The notes under the pieces were generated by a model, which saw nothing but the letters and a program-made list of their open reading frames with translations, ran no database searches and was not told the DNA's origin. DNA of 7,420 nucleotides. Origin: Candidatus Cloacimonadota bacterium. GTDB lineage: Bacteria; Cloacimonadota; Cloacimonadia; Cloacimonadales; TCS61. The DNA lies in contig DAOWES010000190.1 in the NCBI GenBank assembly GCA_030638385.1, positions 1-7,420 of the forward strand, read 5' to 3'. Made by a program: the position numbers and the translations under genes. Positions 1 through 6,031 of this stretch are shown one piece after another (positions within the stretch are counted from its first letter, which is position 1; each line of letters opens with the position of its first letter).

Positions 1-544
1 CATTCACATCAGAATAGATCTCGATTTTATCGGCCTTAAGAGCAGCAGCAACTATCGCCGCAGTTGTATCGCTACCACCTCTACCCAATGTAGTGATTTC
101 AAAACTTTCAGAAATTCCTTGATATCCGGCAATTACAGGAATTTTTCCATTTTGTAAGCATGATAATATTTTACTTGGATTAACCTTATTAACGCGAGCA
201 TTTCCAAAATTATCATCTGTGATAATTCCGGCTTGAAATCCTGTTAAGGCAATTGCATCAAGTTTTGCAGCTCGAAGTCGCTGCACCATAAGCACAGCAG
301 AGATTATTTCACCGCAAGAGGTTAATAAATCCTTTTCTCGCTTTTTAATATCGATTAAACATTTTTTTGCTTCATCTATCAGAGTGTCGGTTGAATATGG
401 GTCACCTTTTCGGCCAATGGCAGAAACTACTATCACAGGCGAAAAACCTTCTTCTATTGCTGAGCGAATTTTCTCCAAAGCCATCAATCTACCAGCTTCA
501 TTTTGCAGGGAGGTTCCTCCAAATTTCTGCACTAAAATTCTCAT
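1..544 (-). CDS. dapG: Aspartokinase, DapG-like, N-terminal 181 residues (3' end outside window)
   Basis: Phosphorylates L-aspartate with ATP to 4-phospho-L-aspartate, the entry step to lysine/diaminopimelate, threonine and methionine; cytoplasmic. Translating the minus strand from ATG 542-544 gives an open frame to the window edge. It begins MRILVQKFGGTS, with the kinase signature KFGGTS at residues 7-12. SCGEIISA lies near 76-83, and GRGGSDTTAA at 154-163 is the conserved substrate/nucleotide loop. GRKGDPYSTDTL at residues 44-55 closely resembles the B. subtilis DapG type. About 180 of the family's usual 400 residues are present; the C-terminal ACT regulatory domains, which bind the feedback amino acid, lie outside, so the effector cannot be read. 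The start codon overlaps the asd stop as ATGA (541-544), which suggests translational coupling. The choice between dapG and lysC rests on the motif and the asd-dapG gene order. Confidence 0.95.
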   Translation of the reverse strand, partial: MRILVQKFGGTSLQNEAGRLMALEKIRSAIEEGFSPVIVVSAIGRKGDPYSTDTLIDEAKKCLIDIKKREKDLLTSCGEIISAVLMVQRLRAAKLDAIALTGFQAGIITDDNFGNARVNKVNPSKILSCLQNGKIPVIAGYQGISESFEITTLGRGGSDTTAAIVAAALKADKIEIYSDVN

Positions 545-1554
545 TCCAGTCCTTTTTCAATCAATTTCTCTGCAATCTGAACAGCATTAAGAGCTGCTCC
601 TTTGCGCAGATTATCTCCCACAATCCACATACTAATCCCATTTTTCACATGCAAATCTTTCCGAATTCTTCCCACTAATACTTCATCATAGTATTTTGTC
701 ATTATCGCTAACGGATATTTACTTGTCTTTAATTCATCCACTAGCTTCACTCCGGGAGTCTCAAGTAATATTCTTTTTATCTCATCAACTTCAATTTTAG
801 ATTCAGTTTCGATGTAAACAGATTCGGAATGACCCTTGAATACCGGAATACGAACTGCTGTAGCATTTATTTTTATAGAGTCGTCATTAAAGATTTTTCT
901 AGTTTCATGAATCAGTTTCATCTCTTCTTTACTAAAACCATTATCCTCAAAGACATCAATGTGTGGAATTGCATTAAAAGCGATCTGATGCGGATATACT
1001 TCTCGAACGATCTCCTCATTATCCAAAACGGCCATTGTCTGATTGGTTAGCTCTTCTATAGCTGCTTTTCCACTTCCGGAAACTGCCTGGTATGTGCTAA
1101 CGACAATACGCTTGATTTTTGTTGTTCGGTAAATAGGATTCAAAGCTATTGCCATTTGGATTGTTGAGCAATTTGGATTGGCAATAATCCCCTCATGCTC
1201 AAATATGTGATCAGCATTAACTTCCGGAACAACCAGGGGCACGTCGTTGTGCATTCGGAAAGCGCTACTATTATCAATAACAACTGTCCCGCTTTTTGCC
1301 GCAATAGGAGCGAGTTTTTTACTCACAGCAGAACCTGCACTAAATAGAGCAATATCAATCTCAGAAAAAATACCTTCTTCATAAGATTGCACGTTTAATT
1401 CCTCTTCACCAAACTTCAGTTTTTTCCCTTCAGAACTTTCTGAAGCAATAAGAACTAATTCATTAATTGGAAAATTTCGTTCATGTAAGATTTTTATCAT
1501 TTCAAGACCGACTAATCCTGTCGCTCCCACAACTGCAACATTGTATCTTTTCAT
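541..1554 (-). CDS. asd: Aspartate-semialdehyde dehydrogenase
   Basis: Reduces 4-phospho-L-aspartate with NADPH to L-aspartate 4-semialdehyde, directly after the aspartokinase encoded next to it. The 337-residue product has the usual family length. GATGLVG at residues 10-16 is the dinucleotide-binding loop, NPNCSTIQ holds the catalytic Cys129, SGSGKAA is at 159-165, and RIPVFKGHSESV contains substrate-binding Arg235 and catalytic His242. I start it at ATG 1552-1554 because GAGGT sits 5 bases upstream and MKRYNVAVVGATG is the normal beginning. An in-frame ATG at 1587 would add 11 residues but lies inside the upstream hairpin and is unlikely. Its stop overlaps the aspartokinase start by four bases. 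No promoter fits between the hairpin at 1570-1602 and the start, so transcription must come through or from upstream of that hairpin. Confidence 0.97.
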   Translation of the reverse strand: MKRYNVAVVGATGLVGLEMIKILHERNFPINELVLIASESSEGKKLKFGEEELNVQSYEEGIFSEIDIALFSAGSAVSKKLAPIAAKSGTVVIDNSSAFRMHNDVPLVVPEVNADHIFEHEGIIANPNCSTIQMAIALNPIYRTTKIKRIVVSTYQAVSGSGKAAIEELTNQTMAVLDNEEIVREVYPHQIAFNAIPHIDVFEDNGFSKEEMKLIHETRKIFNDDSIKINATAVRIPVFKGHSESVYIETESKIEVDEIKRILLETPGVKLVDELKTSKYPLAIMTKYYDEVLVGRIRKDLHVKNGISMWIVGDNLRKGAALNAVQIAEKLIEKGLE

Positions 1555-1558
1555 GTTA

Positions 1559-1563
1559 ACCTC
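1559..1563 (-). promoter_or_regulatory. Ribosome binding site of asd
   Basis: On the minus strand GAGGT lies 5 bases before ATG 1552-1554, which sets the asd start. The sequence from GAGG into the start (GAGGTTAAC) can also pair, with one wobble and one mismatch, with the 3' arm of the upstream hairpin, so the site may be occluded in one fold. Confidence 0.7.
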
Positions 1564-1569
1564 TTTAAT

Positions 1570-1602
1570 AAAAAACGAGATGAACATTTCTGCCCACCTC
1601 GT
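1570..1602 (-). terminator. Hairpin plus T tract between the aminotransferase and asd: terminator or attenuator
   Basis: On the minus strand 1602-1575 folds into a stem of 12 pairs (nine Watson-Crick, three G-T wobbles) closed by a GAAA tetraloop. It is followed at once by five T residues (1574-1570), then ATT and the asd ribosome binding site. It sits 18 bases after the aminotransferase stop, the normal place for an intrinsic terminator. It is also only 15 bases from the asd start codon, which leaves no room for a downstream promoter. It therefore either gives partial termination, tuning asd-dapG against the aminotransferase, or acts as a conditional attenuator. Confidence 0.65.
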
Positions 1603-1619
1603 ACTGAATATTTTTATGA

Positions 1620-2828
1620 CTATTTCATCTCAGCTTTAATAACTTTAGCTAAGCGTTTCACACCTTCAAGATTAGATTCTTTATCCATATATGAGAAGTT
1701 AATACGCATTGTATTTCTTCCTTCTCCATTGCAATGGAACACATTTCCGGTTACAAATGCAACTTTCTCCTCAATCGCTTTCACAAATAATTTTTCAGCG
1801 TCCATATATTCCGGGAGTGTTACAAATAGGAATAAGCCACCTTCCGGTTTTGTCCAAGTAACTCCTTCCGGCATATACTTGTCAAAAGCAGCCATCATCG
1901 CTTCTTTTTTCTCTTTATAAATAGCGATAGTTTTTACTAAATTCTTTTTATAATATCCTTTATCGATATATTTTGCGGCAATTTTTTGCACAAATGGACT
2001 TGTGCAAAGATCGGCAGATTGCTTTGCTGTAACAAATTTATCGGTGATTTCAGGATGTGCGATAATCCAGCCAACTCTAAAACCAGGAACAAATATTTTT
2101 GAAAAAGTTCCCATCGTAATTACATGACCAGTATTATCTAAAGCATAAAGTGATTTTTGTTCTTCACCTTCGAAACGTAGTTCCTTATAAGGGCTATCTT
2201 CAATGATCAAAACATCATATCTTTTTGCAATTTCAATAACCTTCTTACGTCGCTCTTCCGGCATAGTAAGTCCTGCTGGATTTTGGAAATCCGGAATTAT
2301 GTAGATAAATTTTGGTTTTTCACCATTCGCTTTCATTTTGGCAAGTGCTTCTTCCAGTTTTTCAGCAATCATCCCATGATCATCAAATTCTATTCCAACC
2401 GGTACAGCACCATAAGCATTAAATGCACTTAATCCACCTAAATAAGAAGGTAAGCCGACGATAACTTTATCTCCACGATCGATAAAAATCTTTGCGAGTA
2501 AATCTAATCCCTGTTGAGAAGCTGTTGTAATCATAACATTTTCTAATTGGATATCGAAACCTTGAGAACGATAATTTTCTACAATAATTTCACGAAGTCT
2601 TTTATCGCCTTCGGTTGAACCATATTGCAATGCTTTGTCAGAATCTTCATCCAATACTTCCACAACTACTTCCTTCAATTCTTCAACAGGAAAAGTTTTG
2701 GGATCCGGTAAACCTCCGGCAAAAGAAATAATGTCAGGATTATTTGTTAACTTCAATAACTCTCTAATCGCTGATTTTTTCATTCCTTTAACATTTAGTG
2801 ACATAATTTCATTAAAATCGCTAATCAT
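1620..2828 (-). CDS. PLP-dependent class I aminotransferase, LysN / 2-aminoadipate transaminase family
   Basis: Transfers an amino group between an amino acid and a 2-oxo acid using pyridoxal phosphate; cytoplasmic, usually a homodimer. The 402 residues match the LysN / KAT-II-like subgroup along their length: SAIRELLKLT (19-28), SFAGGLPDPKTFP (35-47), ALQYGSTEG (66-74), TTASQQGLDL (101-110), IIPDFQNPAG (177-186), EDSPYKELRFEG (210-221). GTFSKIFVPGFRVGW follows at 240-254, with Lys244 as the Schiff-base lysine. Asp211, Tyr214, Asn183 and Arg375 are the expected cofactor or carboxylate-binding residues. AGGAG at 2835-2839 supports ATG 2826-2828. Members of this family act on 2-aminoadipate, leucine, aromatic amino acids or kynurenine, so sequence alone does not fix the substrate. 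Proximity to asd-dapG hints at lysine or aspartate-family metabolism, though a hairpin separates the genes. Confidence 0.93.
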   Translation of the reverse strand: MISDFNEIMSLNVKGMKKSAIRELLKLTNNPDIISFAGGLPDPKTFPVEELKEVVVEVLDEDSDKALQYGSTEGDKRLREIIVENYRSQGFDIQLENVMITTASQQGLDLLAKIFIDRGDKVIVGLPSYLGGLSAFNAYGAVPVGIEFDDHGMIAEKLEEALAKMKANGEKPKFIYIIPDFQNPAGLTMPEERRKKVIEIAKRYDVLIIEDSPYKELRFEGEEQKSLYALDNTGHVITMGTFSKIFVPGFRVGWIIAHPEITDKFVTAKQSADLCTSPFVQKIAAKYIDKGYYKKNLVKTIAIYKEKKEAMMAAFDKYMPEGVTWTKPEGGLFLFVTLPEYMDAEKLFVKAIEEKVAFVTGNVFHCNGEGRNTMRINFSYMDKESNLEGVKRLAKVIKAEMK

Positions 2829-2834
2829 CTTAGA

Positions 2835-2839
2835 CTCCT
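2835..2839 (-). promoter_or_regulatory. Ribosome binding site of the aminotransferase
   Basis: AGGAG on the minus strand, 6 bases before ATG 2826-2828, confirms the start. The rest of the 128-base gap up to 2956 is AT-rich. It holds a TATATT at 2888-2893 that could be a -10 element, but no -35 of normal spacing fits, so I do not call a promoter here. Confidence 0.75.
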
Positions 2840-2941
2840 AATTATTCATTTATTTATTTTTCTTTTTGTATTTTTGCCGGCTATGAAAATATAGATCTTT
2901 TCTTTATTAACAAACTCTAGCAGATCAATAATGAATAGATA

Positions 2942-2968
2942 ATTAACAATTATAAACTAATTGTTAAT
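2942..2968. repeat. Perfect 11-bp AT-rich inverted repeat over the hflX stop; possible weak terminator
   Basis: ATTAACAATTA (2942-2952) and TAATTGTTAAT (2958-2968) are exact reverse complements with a 5-base spacer that contains most of the hflX stop codon. As a transcript end it would form an 11-bp hairpin, but almost all pairs are A-U and no clean T tract follows on the minus strand. It could instead be a protein-binding operator or an mRNA 3'-end stabiliser. It is the only terminator-like structure after the pfp-SpoVG-hflX group. Confidence 0.5.
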
Positions 2969-4258
2969 GTATTTTTCTATTTCATATTTTTTAATTTGTT
3001 TTTTTATATTATCTAATATTTGTCTATCAATTTTTATCTCTACTATTTGCACTTCATTTACCTCATCAATATCTTCACAAATAACTTCTGCATTTTCATG
3101 AATATACGAAATTAGTTTAGGAAGCTGTAAAGGTATTTTCAGAATTGTAGTTTTTCCCTTTTTATCAATAAATTCAGCAATTTTTTGATCTAATTCATCT
3201 AAGCCATAACCTGTTTCTGCACTGATAAAAACACAATGTCTATAAGTACTTAACAGCCTTTTCTTTGTAAAGTTAAAGTACTTAGATTCTTGTAAATCGC
3301 ATTTATTAAAAACCATCAAAGTATCCAAGTCATCGGCACCAATTTCTACTAAAACATTTTCCACAGCTGCAATCAATTCTTCCAAATTTGAATGAGAAAC
3401 ATCAACCACATGCAAAAGCAAATCTGCTTCTACCACTTCCGTTAAAGTTGTATGAAAAGATTTTACTAATCGATGGGGCAATCTTCGAATAAATCCAATT
3501 GTATCTGTGAGAACAATATCCTGCTCATGATATCCTTTCAAGCTTCTTGTTTTAGAATCAAGCGTTGCAAAAAGTTGGTCAGCAACATAGCGTTTTTCGT
3601 CGGTTAATTTGTTAAACAGGGTAGATTTGCCGGCATTTGTATAGCCCACCAAGGAGATGGAGATAAAATCTTCGCGATTTTTTCTTTTTGTTTCGGAAAC
3701 CCTATCAAGTTCGATCAATTTTTGTTTGAGAAATGTGGTTCTCTTTCGAATTTCACGTCGATCGATCTCTATCTGAGTCTCTCCCGGACCTCGAAAGCCG
3801 ATACCACCTTGAATACGTGAAAGATGTTTCCACAGATTTTTCAGTTTCGTATAATTATATTCTAGCTGGGCAAGTTCAACTTGTAATTTTGCTTGTTTTG
3901 TGCGAGCGTGTTTGGCAAAAATATCTAAAATTATTTCAGTGCGATCTACCACATTACATCCGGTTAAATCGGAAATATTCCGAGATTGTGATGGCGATAG
4001 ATTATTATTAAAAACTAAAGTTGATACTTCTTCTGCTTTTGCTCGGGCTGCAATTTCTGCGATTTTACCTTTGCCAATATATGTTGCAGTATTTGGGCGA
4101 GGTAAGCTTTGCACATACAGATCAACTATCTCTGTATTCGCTGTTATCGCAAGTTGCTTTAGCTCTTCCATCGATTCCAAATAATGTTCTCGTTTCTCGT
4201 CGGCATAAATTACACCAACGAGAAAAACTTTTTCTTTATTCTTTTTAATGTCTAACAT
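2957..4258 (-). CDS. hflX: GTPase HflX
   Basis: Ribosome-associated GTPase of the OBG-HflX superfamily; known members bind the 50S subunit and rescue or split stalled or stressed ribosomes. The 433 residues are typical. The N-terminal HflX domain (about 10-185) contains YIGKGK (60-65), LSPSQSRN (87-94), VVDRTEIILDIFAKHA (103-118) and GGIGFRGPGETQIE (151-164). The G domain shows G1 GYTNAGKST (205-213), G2 LFATLD (229-234), G3 DTIGF (252-256), G4 NKCD (318-321) and G5 SAETG (346-350). A Lys/Ile-rich tail follows from about 370. ATG 4256-4258 has AAGGCGG two bases past a GGT-like core (4262-4268), close to the consensus. It follows the SpoVG-like gene by 41 bases with no terminator between, so the two are probably co-transcribed. 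No key residue is missing. Confidence 0.97.
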   Translation of the reverse strand: MLDIKKNKEKVFLVGVIYADEKREHYLESMEELKQLAITANTEIVDLYVQSLPRPNTATYIGKGKIAEIAARAKAEEVSTLVFNNNLSPSQSRNISDLTGCNVVDRTEIILDIFAKHARTKQAKLQVELAQLEYNYTKLKNLWKHLSRIQGGIGFRGPGETQIEIDRREIRKRTTFLKQKLIELDRVSETKRKNREDFISISLVGYTNAGKSTLFNKLTDEKRYVADQLFATLDSKTRSLKGYHEQDIVLTDTIGFIRRLPHRLVKSFHTTLTEVVEADLLLHVVDVSHSNLEELIAAVENVLVEIGADDLDTLMVFNKCDLQESKYFNFTKKRLLSTYRHCVFISAETGYGLDELDQKIAEFIDKKGKTTILKIPLQLPKLISYIHENAEVICEDIDEVNEVQIVEIKIDRQILDNIKKQIKKYEIEKYINN

Positions 4259-4299
4259 CTACCGCCTTAATTGCAGATCACGTTTTTAAAAATGTAGTA

Positions 4300-4587
4300 T
4301 TATCCTTCGTAAACCAATACTTTTTTGTTATCTTTGCGCCAATCAAAATATTGTTCTTTTACTTCCAATTTCCACAATGTCTCTTTATCGCCACTCTCAA
4401 AACCCAAAATATTCAAATAATGCATTCTGCCATCTTTACCTTTAAAACTTTTCTGAGGTAACTCTACTTTAATTTCACCCTCTTTTTTAAGAATGGTAAC
4501 TTCATTAAGGTATACACCTTCACTCAATTCAATAATAGCTCTTGCTTCAACAATTCCTGCACTAACATCTCTAAATTTAATTTTCAT
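4300..4587 (-). CDS. Small SpoVG-like protein, 95 residues
   Basis: Function not established here. The first 60 residues follow the spacing pattern of SpoVG, a small site-specific nucleic-acid-binding protein. A short beta start is followed by EARAIIELSEGVYLNEVTIL (about 14-33), an alternating V/I stretch, then LPQKSFKGKDGRMHYLNI (about 43-60). The latter corresponds to the MPSK..PDGEF..I region of SpoVG. The remaining 35 residues, rich in charged and aromatic amino acids (WKLEVKEQYFDWRKDNKK), do not match anything I recognise. No signal peptide or membrane segment is visible. GAGG lies 5 bases before ATG 4585-4587, and the gene starts 11 bases after the phosphofructokinase stop, a tight operon junction. 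The SpoVG assignment comes from pattern similarity by eye and is tentative; the reading frame itself is well supported by its ribosome binding site and position. Confidence 0.8.
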   Translation of the reverse strand: MKIKFRDVSAGIVEARAIIELSEGVYLNEVTILKKEGEIKVELPQKSFKGKDGRMHYLNILGFESGDKETLWKLEVKEQYFDWRKDNKKVLVYEG

Positions 4588-4598
4588 CTTTTCCTCAT

Positions 4599-5810
4599 CT
4601 ATTTTTTTTGACCAATCTCTTTTAAAAGCTCAATAAACCATTCTTGCGTAACATCAAATGGCTTACCTCCCTTTATTCTATCAAATTCAATACAGCGAAG
4701 CTTATCATTATGATCTTCATCAATACCTACCACGCCACTATTTCCCTGAAGAGCATTCAATACAGCCAAATCTGCTGTTTCAATAATCATCTCAAGATCT
4801 CTTGCTCCGGGAGCAGCTGAGCGGGCAAAGTATCCCGATTTTTGCACAAGAACTTTTTCGGCAGAAAGCTTCTTAGCAAACTGTTTTGCAAACCATTGAC
4901 CGGGATTAATTTCATCTATTCGAACATGTCCAAAGGCATCTCTGGCAACGACTTCACCATTCGCTTCCATCTCGTTCACAATATCTTCTACACCAGCGCC
5001 TTCACTTAGGAAAATATTTACGGAATCTTTTTCATCCAATAATTTAACCAATCTTTTTGTTTCTGTTTCTATGTCAATTGGCATTTCAGGTAAATATATT
5101 GCATCCACATCCCAGCGGTCTTTATTCAATAAAACTTCAGGAAGAAAATCCTTTGTTTTCAATAATTTACGATATTCCAAAGCTGTAGCGGCAGTTAACC
5201 ATCCACATTTTCGTCCCATCACTTCGTGAATTATCAGTTGGCGTGAGCTAGTAGTATTTTCATTTGAAACATTATCAAAAAAAATCGCACCTTGCTCAGC
5301 AGCAGTAAAAGCACCTAATGTTTGCTTTATTGGAAAAACATCATTATCGACAGTTTTGGGAATCCCTACAACTGTAAGATCATAGCCATGTTGCTTTAAA
5401 TAAGCCGATAAATCTGCTGCGGTGGTATTTGTGTCATCTCCGCCGATTGTATGCAAAATTGTTACACCATCAGCTTGTAATTGTTTAGCTGCAACTTCCA
5501 ACGGGTTTTCTCCCGGTTTCACATAACCATTCTTCACACAATTTTCTGCGTTTGAAAGTTTTACACGACTATTACCAAAAACACTTCCACCAAATTTATA
5601 TAAACGTTCAGCATATTTGCGAACTTCCGGAGTTACTGTGATACTGTTACCTTTAAGTAATCCCTTATATCCATGTAAATACCCGATAATTTCTGCTTCA
5701 GGAGCAACTTCTGTATATTTTAGAATTAATCTTCCAATTGAAGATGATAAACATGGAGCGATACCTCCGGATGTTAATATTGCTATCTTAGTTTTTACGC
5801 TGTAAGCCAT
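4599..5810 (-). CDS. pfp: Pyrophosphate-dependent 6-phosphofructokinase
   Basis: Interconverts fructose 6-phosphate plus PPi and fructose 1,6-bisphosphate plus phosphate; reversible, so it can serve glycolysis and gluconeogenesis; cytoplasmic. The 403 residues fit the roughly 400-residue PPi-PFK clade. AILTSGGIAPCLSSSIG (10-26) is the N-terminal phosphate loop. GGDDTNTTAA (123-132) has Asp where ATP-dependent enzymes have Gly (GGDG). PKTVDND (151-157) has Lys where ATP enzymes have Gly (PGTIDND). These two substitutions are the established markers of PPi use. MGRKCGW (198-204), SEGAG (269-273) and KSGYFARSAAP (324-334) complete the sugar-phosphate site. I chose ATG 5808-5810 because GAGAGG lies 4 bases upstream. 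A GTG at 5820-5822 would add four residues but overlaps that site. It heads the pfp-SpoVG-hflX group, with a candidate promoter at 5884-5911. Confidence 0.95.
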   Translation of the reverse strand: MAYSVKTKIAILTSGGIAPCLSSSIGRLILKYTEVAPEAEIIGYLHGYKGLLKGNSITVTPEVRKYAERLYKFGGSVFGNSRVKLSNAENCVKNGYVKPGENPLEVAAKQLQADGVTILHTIGGDDTNTTAADLSAYLKQHGYDLTVVGIPKTVDNDVFPIKQTLGAFTAAEQGAIFFDNVSNENTTSSRQLIIHEVMGRKCGWLTAATALEYRKLLKTKDFLPEVLLNKDRWDVDAIYLPEMPIDIETETKRLVKLLDEKDSVNIFLSEGAGVEDIVNEMEANGEVVARDAFGHVRIDEINPGQWFAKQFAKKLSAEKVLVQKSGYFARSAAPGARDLEMIIETADLAVLNALQGNSGVVGIDEDHNDKLRCIEFDRIKGGKPFDVTQEWFIELLKEIGQKK

Positions 5811-5814
5811 TATG

Positions 5815-5820
5815 CCTCTC
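5815..5820 (-). promoter_or_regulatory. Ribosome binding site of pfp
   Basis: GAGAGG on the minus strand, 4 bases before ATG 5808-5810. It overlaps the alternative GTG 5820-5822, which therefore lacks its own site, and this decides the start. Confidence 0.7.
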
Positions 5821-5831
5821 ACTTAGTTTTT

Positions 5832-5843
5832 TTGTTTAAACAA
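5832..5843. repeat. 12-bp perfect palindrome in the pfp leader
   Basis: TTGTTTAAACAA reads identically on both strands. It lies 22 bases upstream of the pfp start, between the candidate -10 and the ribosome binding site, with A/T runs on both sides. Its position suits an operator for a dimeric regulator, but in such AT-rich DNA a chance palindrome is possible. Confidence 0.35.
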
Positions 5844-5883
5844 TTTATTTATGGGAATAATGACAAGATTTTTTTATTAGCCT

Positions 5884-5911
5884 ATTATGAATTAATACAT
5901 TATTTCGTCAT
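5884..5911 (-). promoter_or_regulatory. Candidate sigma70-type promoter for pfp-SpoVG-hflX
   Basis: On the minus strand ATGACG (5906-5911) is a 4 of 6 match to the -35 box, followed by a 16-base spacer and CATAAT (5884-5889), a 5 of 6 match to the -10 box. Transcription would start near 5877 and give a leader of about 65 bases. The -35 lies at the edge of the GC-richer repeat block. The consensus assumed is the general bacterial one; FCB-group sigma factors can differ. Confidence 0.4.
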
Positions 5912-6031
5912 TTCAAGCCCATCCACAACTTCCGGATAGGCTCTGTCGAGAGCTCTTAAGTTATATTCGCCAGAAAGATTTCCCGCCAATTCTCGGCTCA
6001 CACTTCGTTGCAAGTTAAGTTTTGCCGGAGA
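5903..6031 (-). repeat. GC-richer intergenic block resembling a dispersed palindromic repeat
   Basis: About 47% G+C by count for 5911-6030, against roughly a quarter in the neighbouring non-coding DNA. On the minus strand it holds an imperfect hairpin (AGCCTATCC and GGATGGGCT, 5942-5916, one wobble, 9-base loop) and next to it GCTCTCGACAGAGC. It ends in GGGCTTGAAATGACG. Read in the frame of the upstream gene, it is open for 43 codons after the stop at 6032-6034 and ends RAYPEVVDGLEMTK, then TAA (5900-5902). Peptides of the type AYPE-VEG-EMT are commonly produced when widespread intergenic repeats of FCB-type genomes are read as protein, and I recall this pattern from general experience rather than a search. 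Decayed coding sequence or a small RNA are alternatives. Confidence 0.5.

Noticed and set aside
1555..1587. In-frame upstream ATG adding 11 residues to asd
   Set aside because: It lies inside the hairpin, lacks a ribosome binding site, and the downstream ATG has GAGGT at proper spacing and the family's usual N-terminus.
1555..1619. Lysine riboswitch ahead of asd
   Set aside because: Only 65 bases are available and the complex conserved lysine-aptamer architecture is absent; only a simple hairpin is present.
367..4248. Open frames on the plus strand across the metabolic genes (for example 367-678, 829-1050, 3733-4011, 3900-4184, 4021-4248)
   Set aside because: They are antisense to strongly recognisable genes, lack good ribosome binding sites and have no family features.
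5811..5822. GTG start adding four residues to the phosphofructokinase
   Set aside because: It overlaps the GAGAGG that serves the ATG at 5808-5810.
5903..6031. 43-codon extension read as a genuine C-terminus of the secreted protein
   Set aside because: The sorting domain already ends in the normal way (NKMMMLK) before TAG, and the extension looks repeat-derived.
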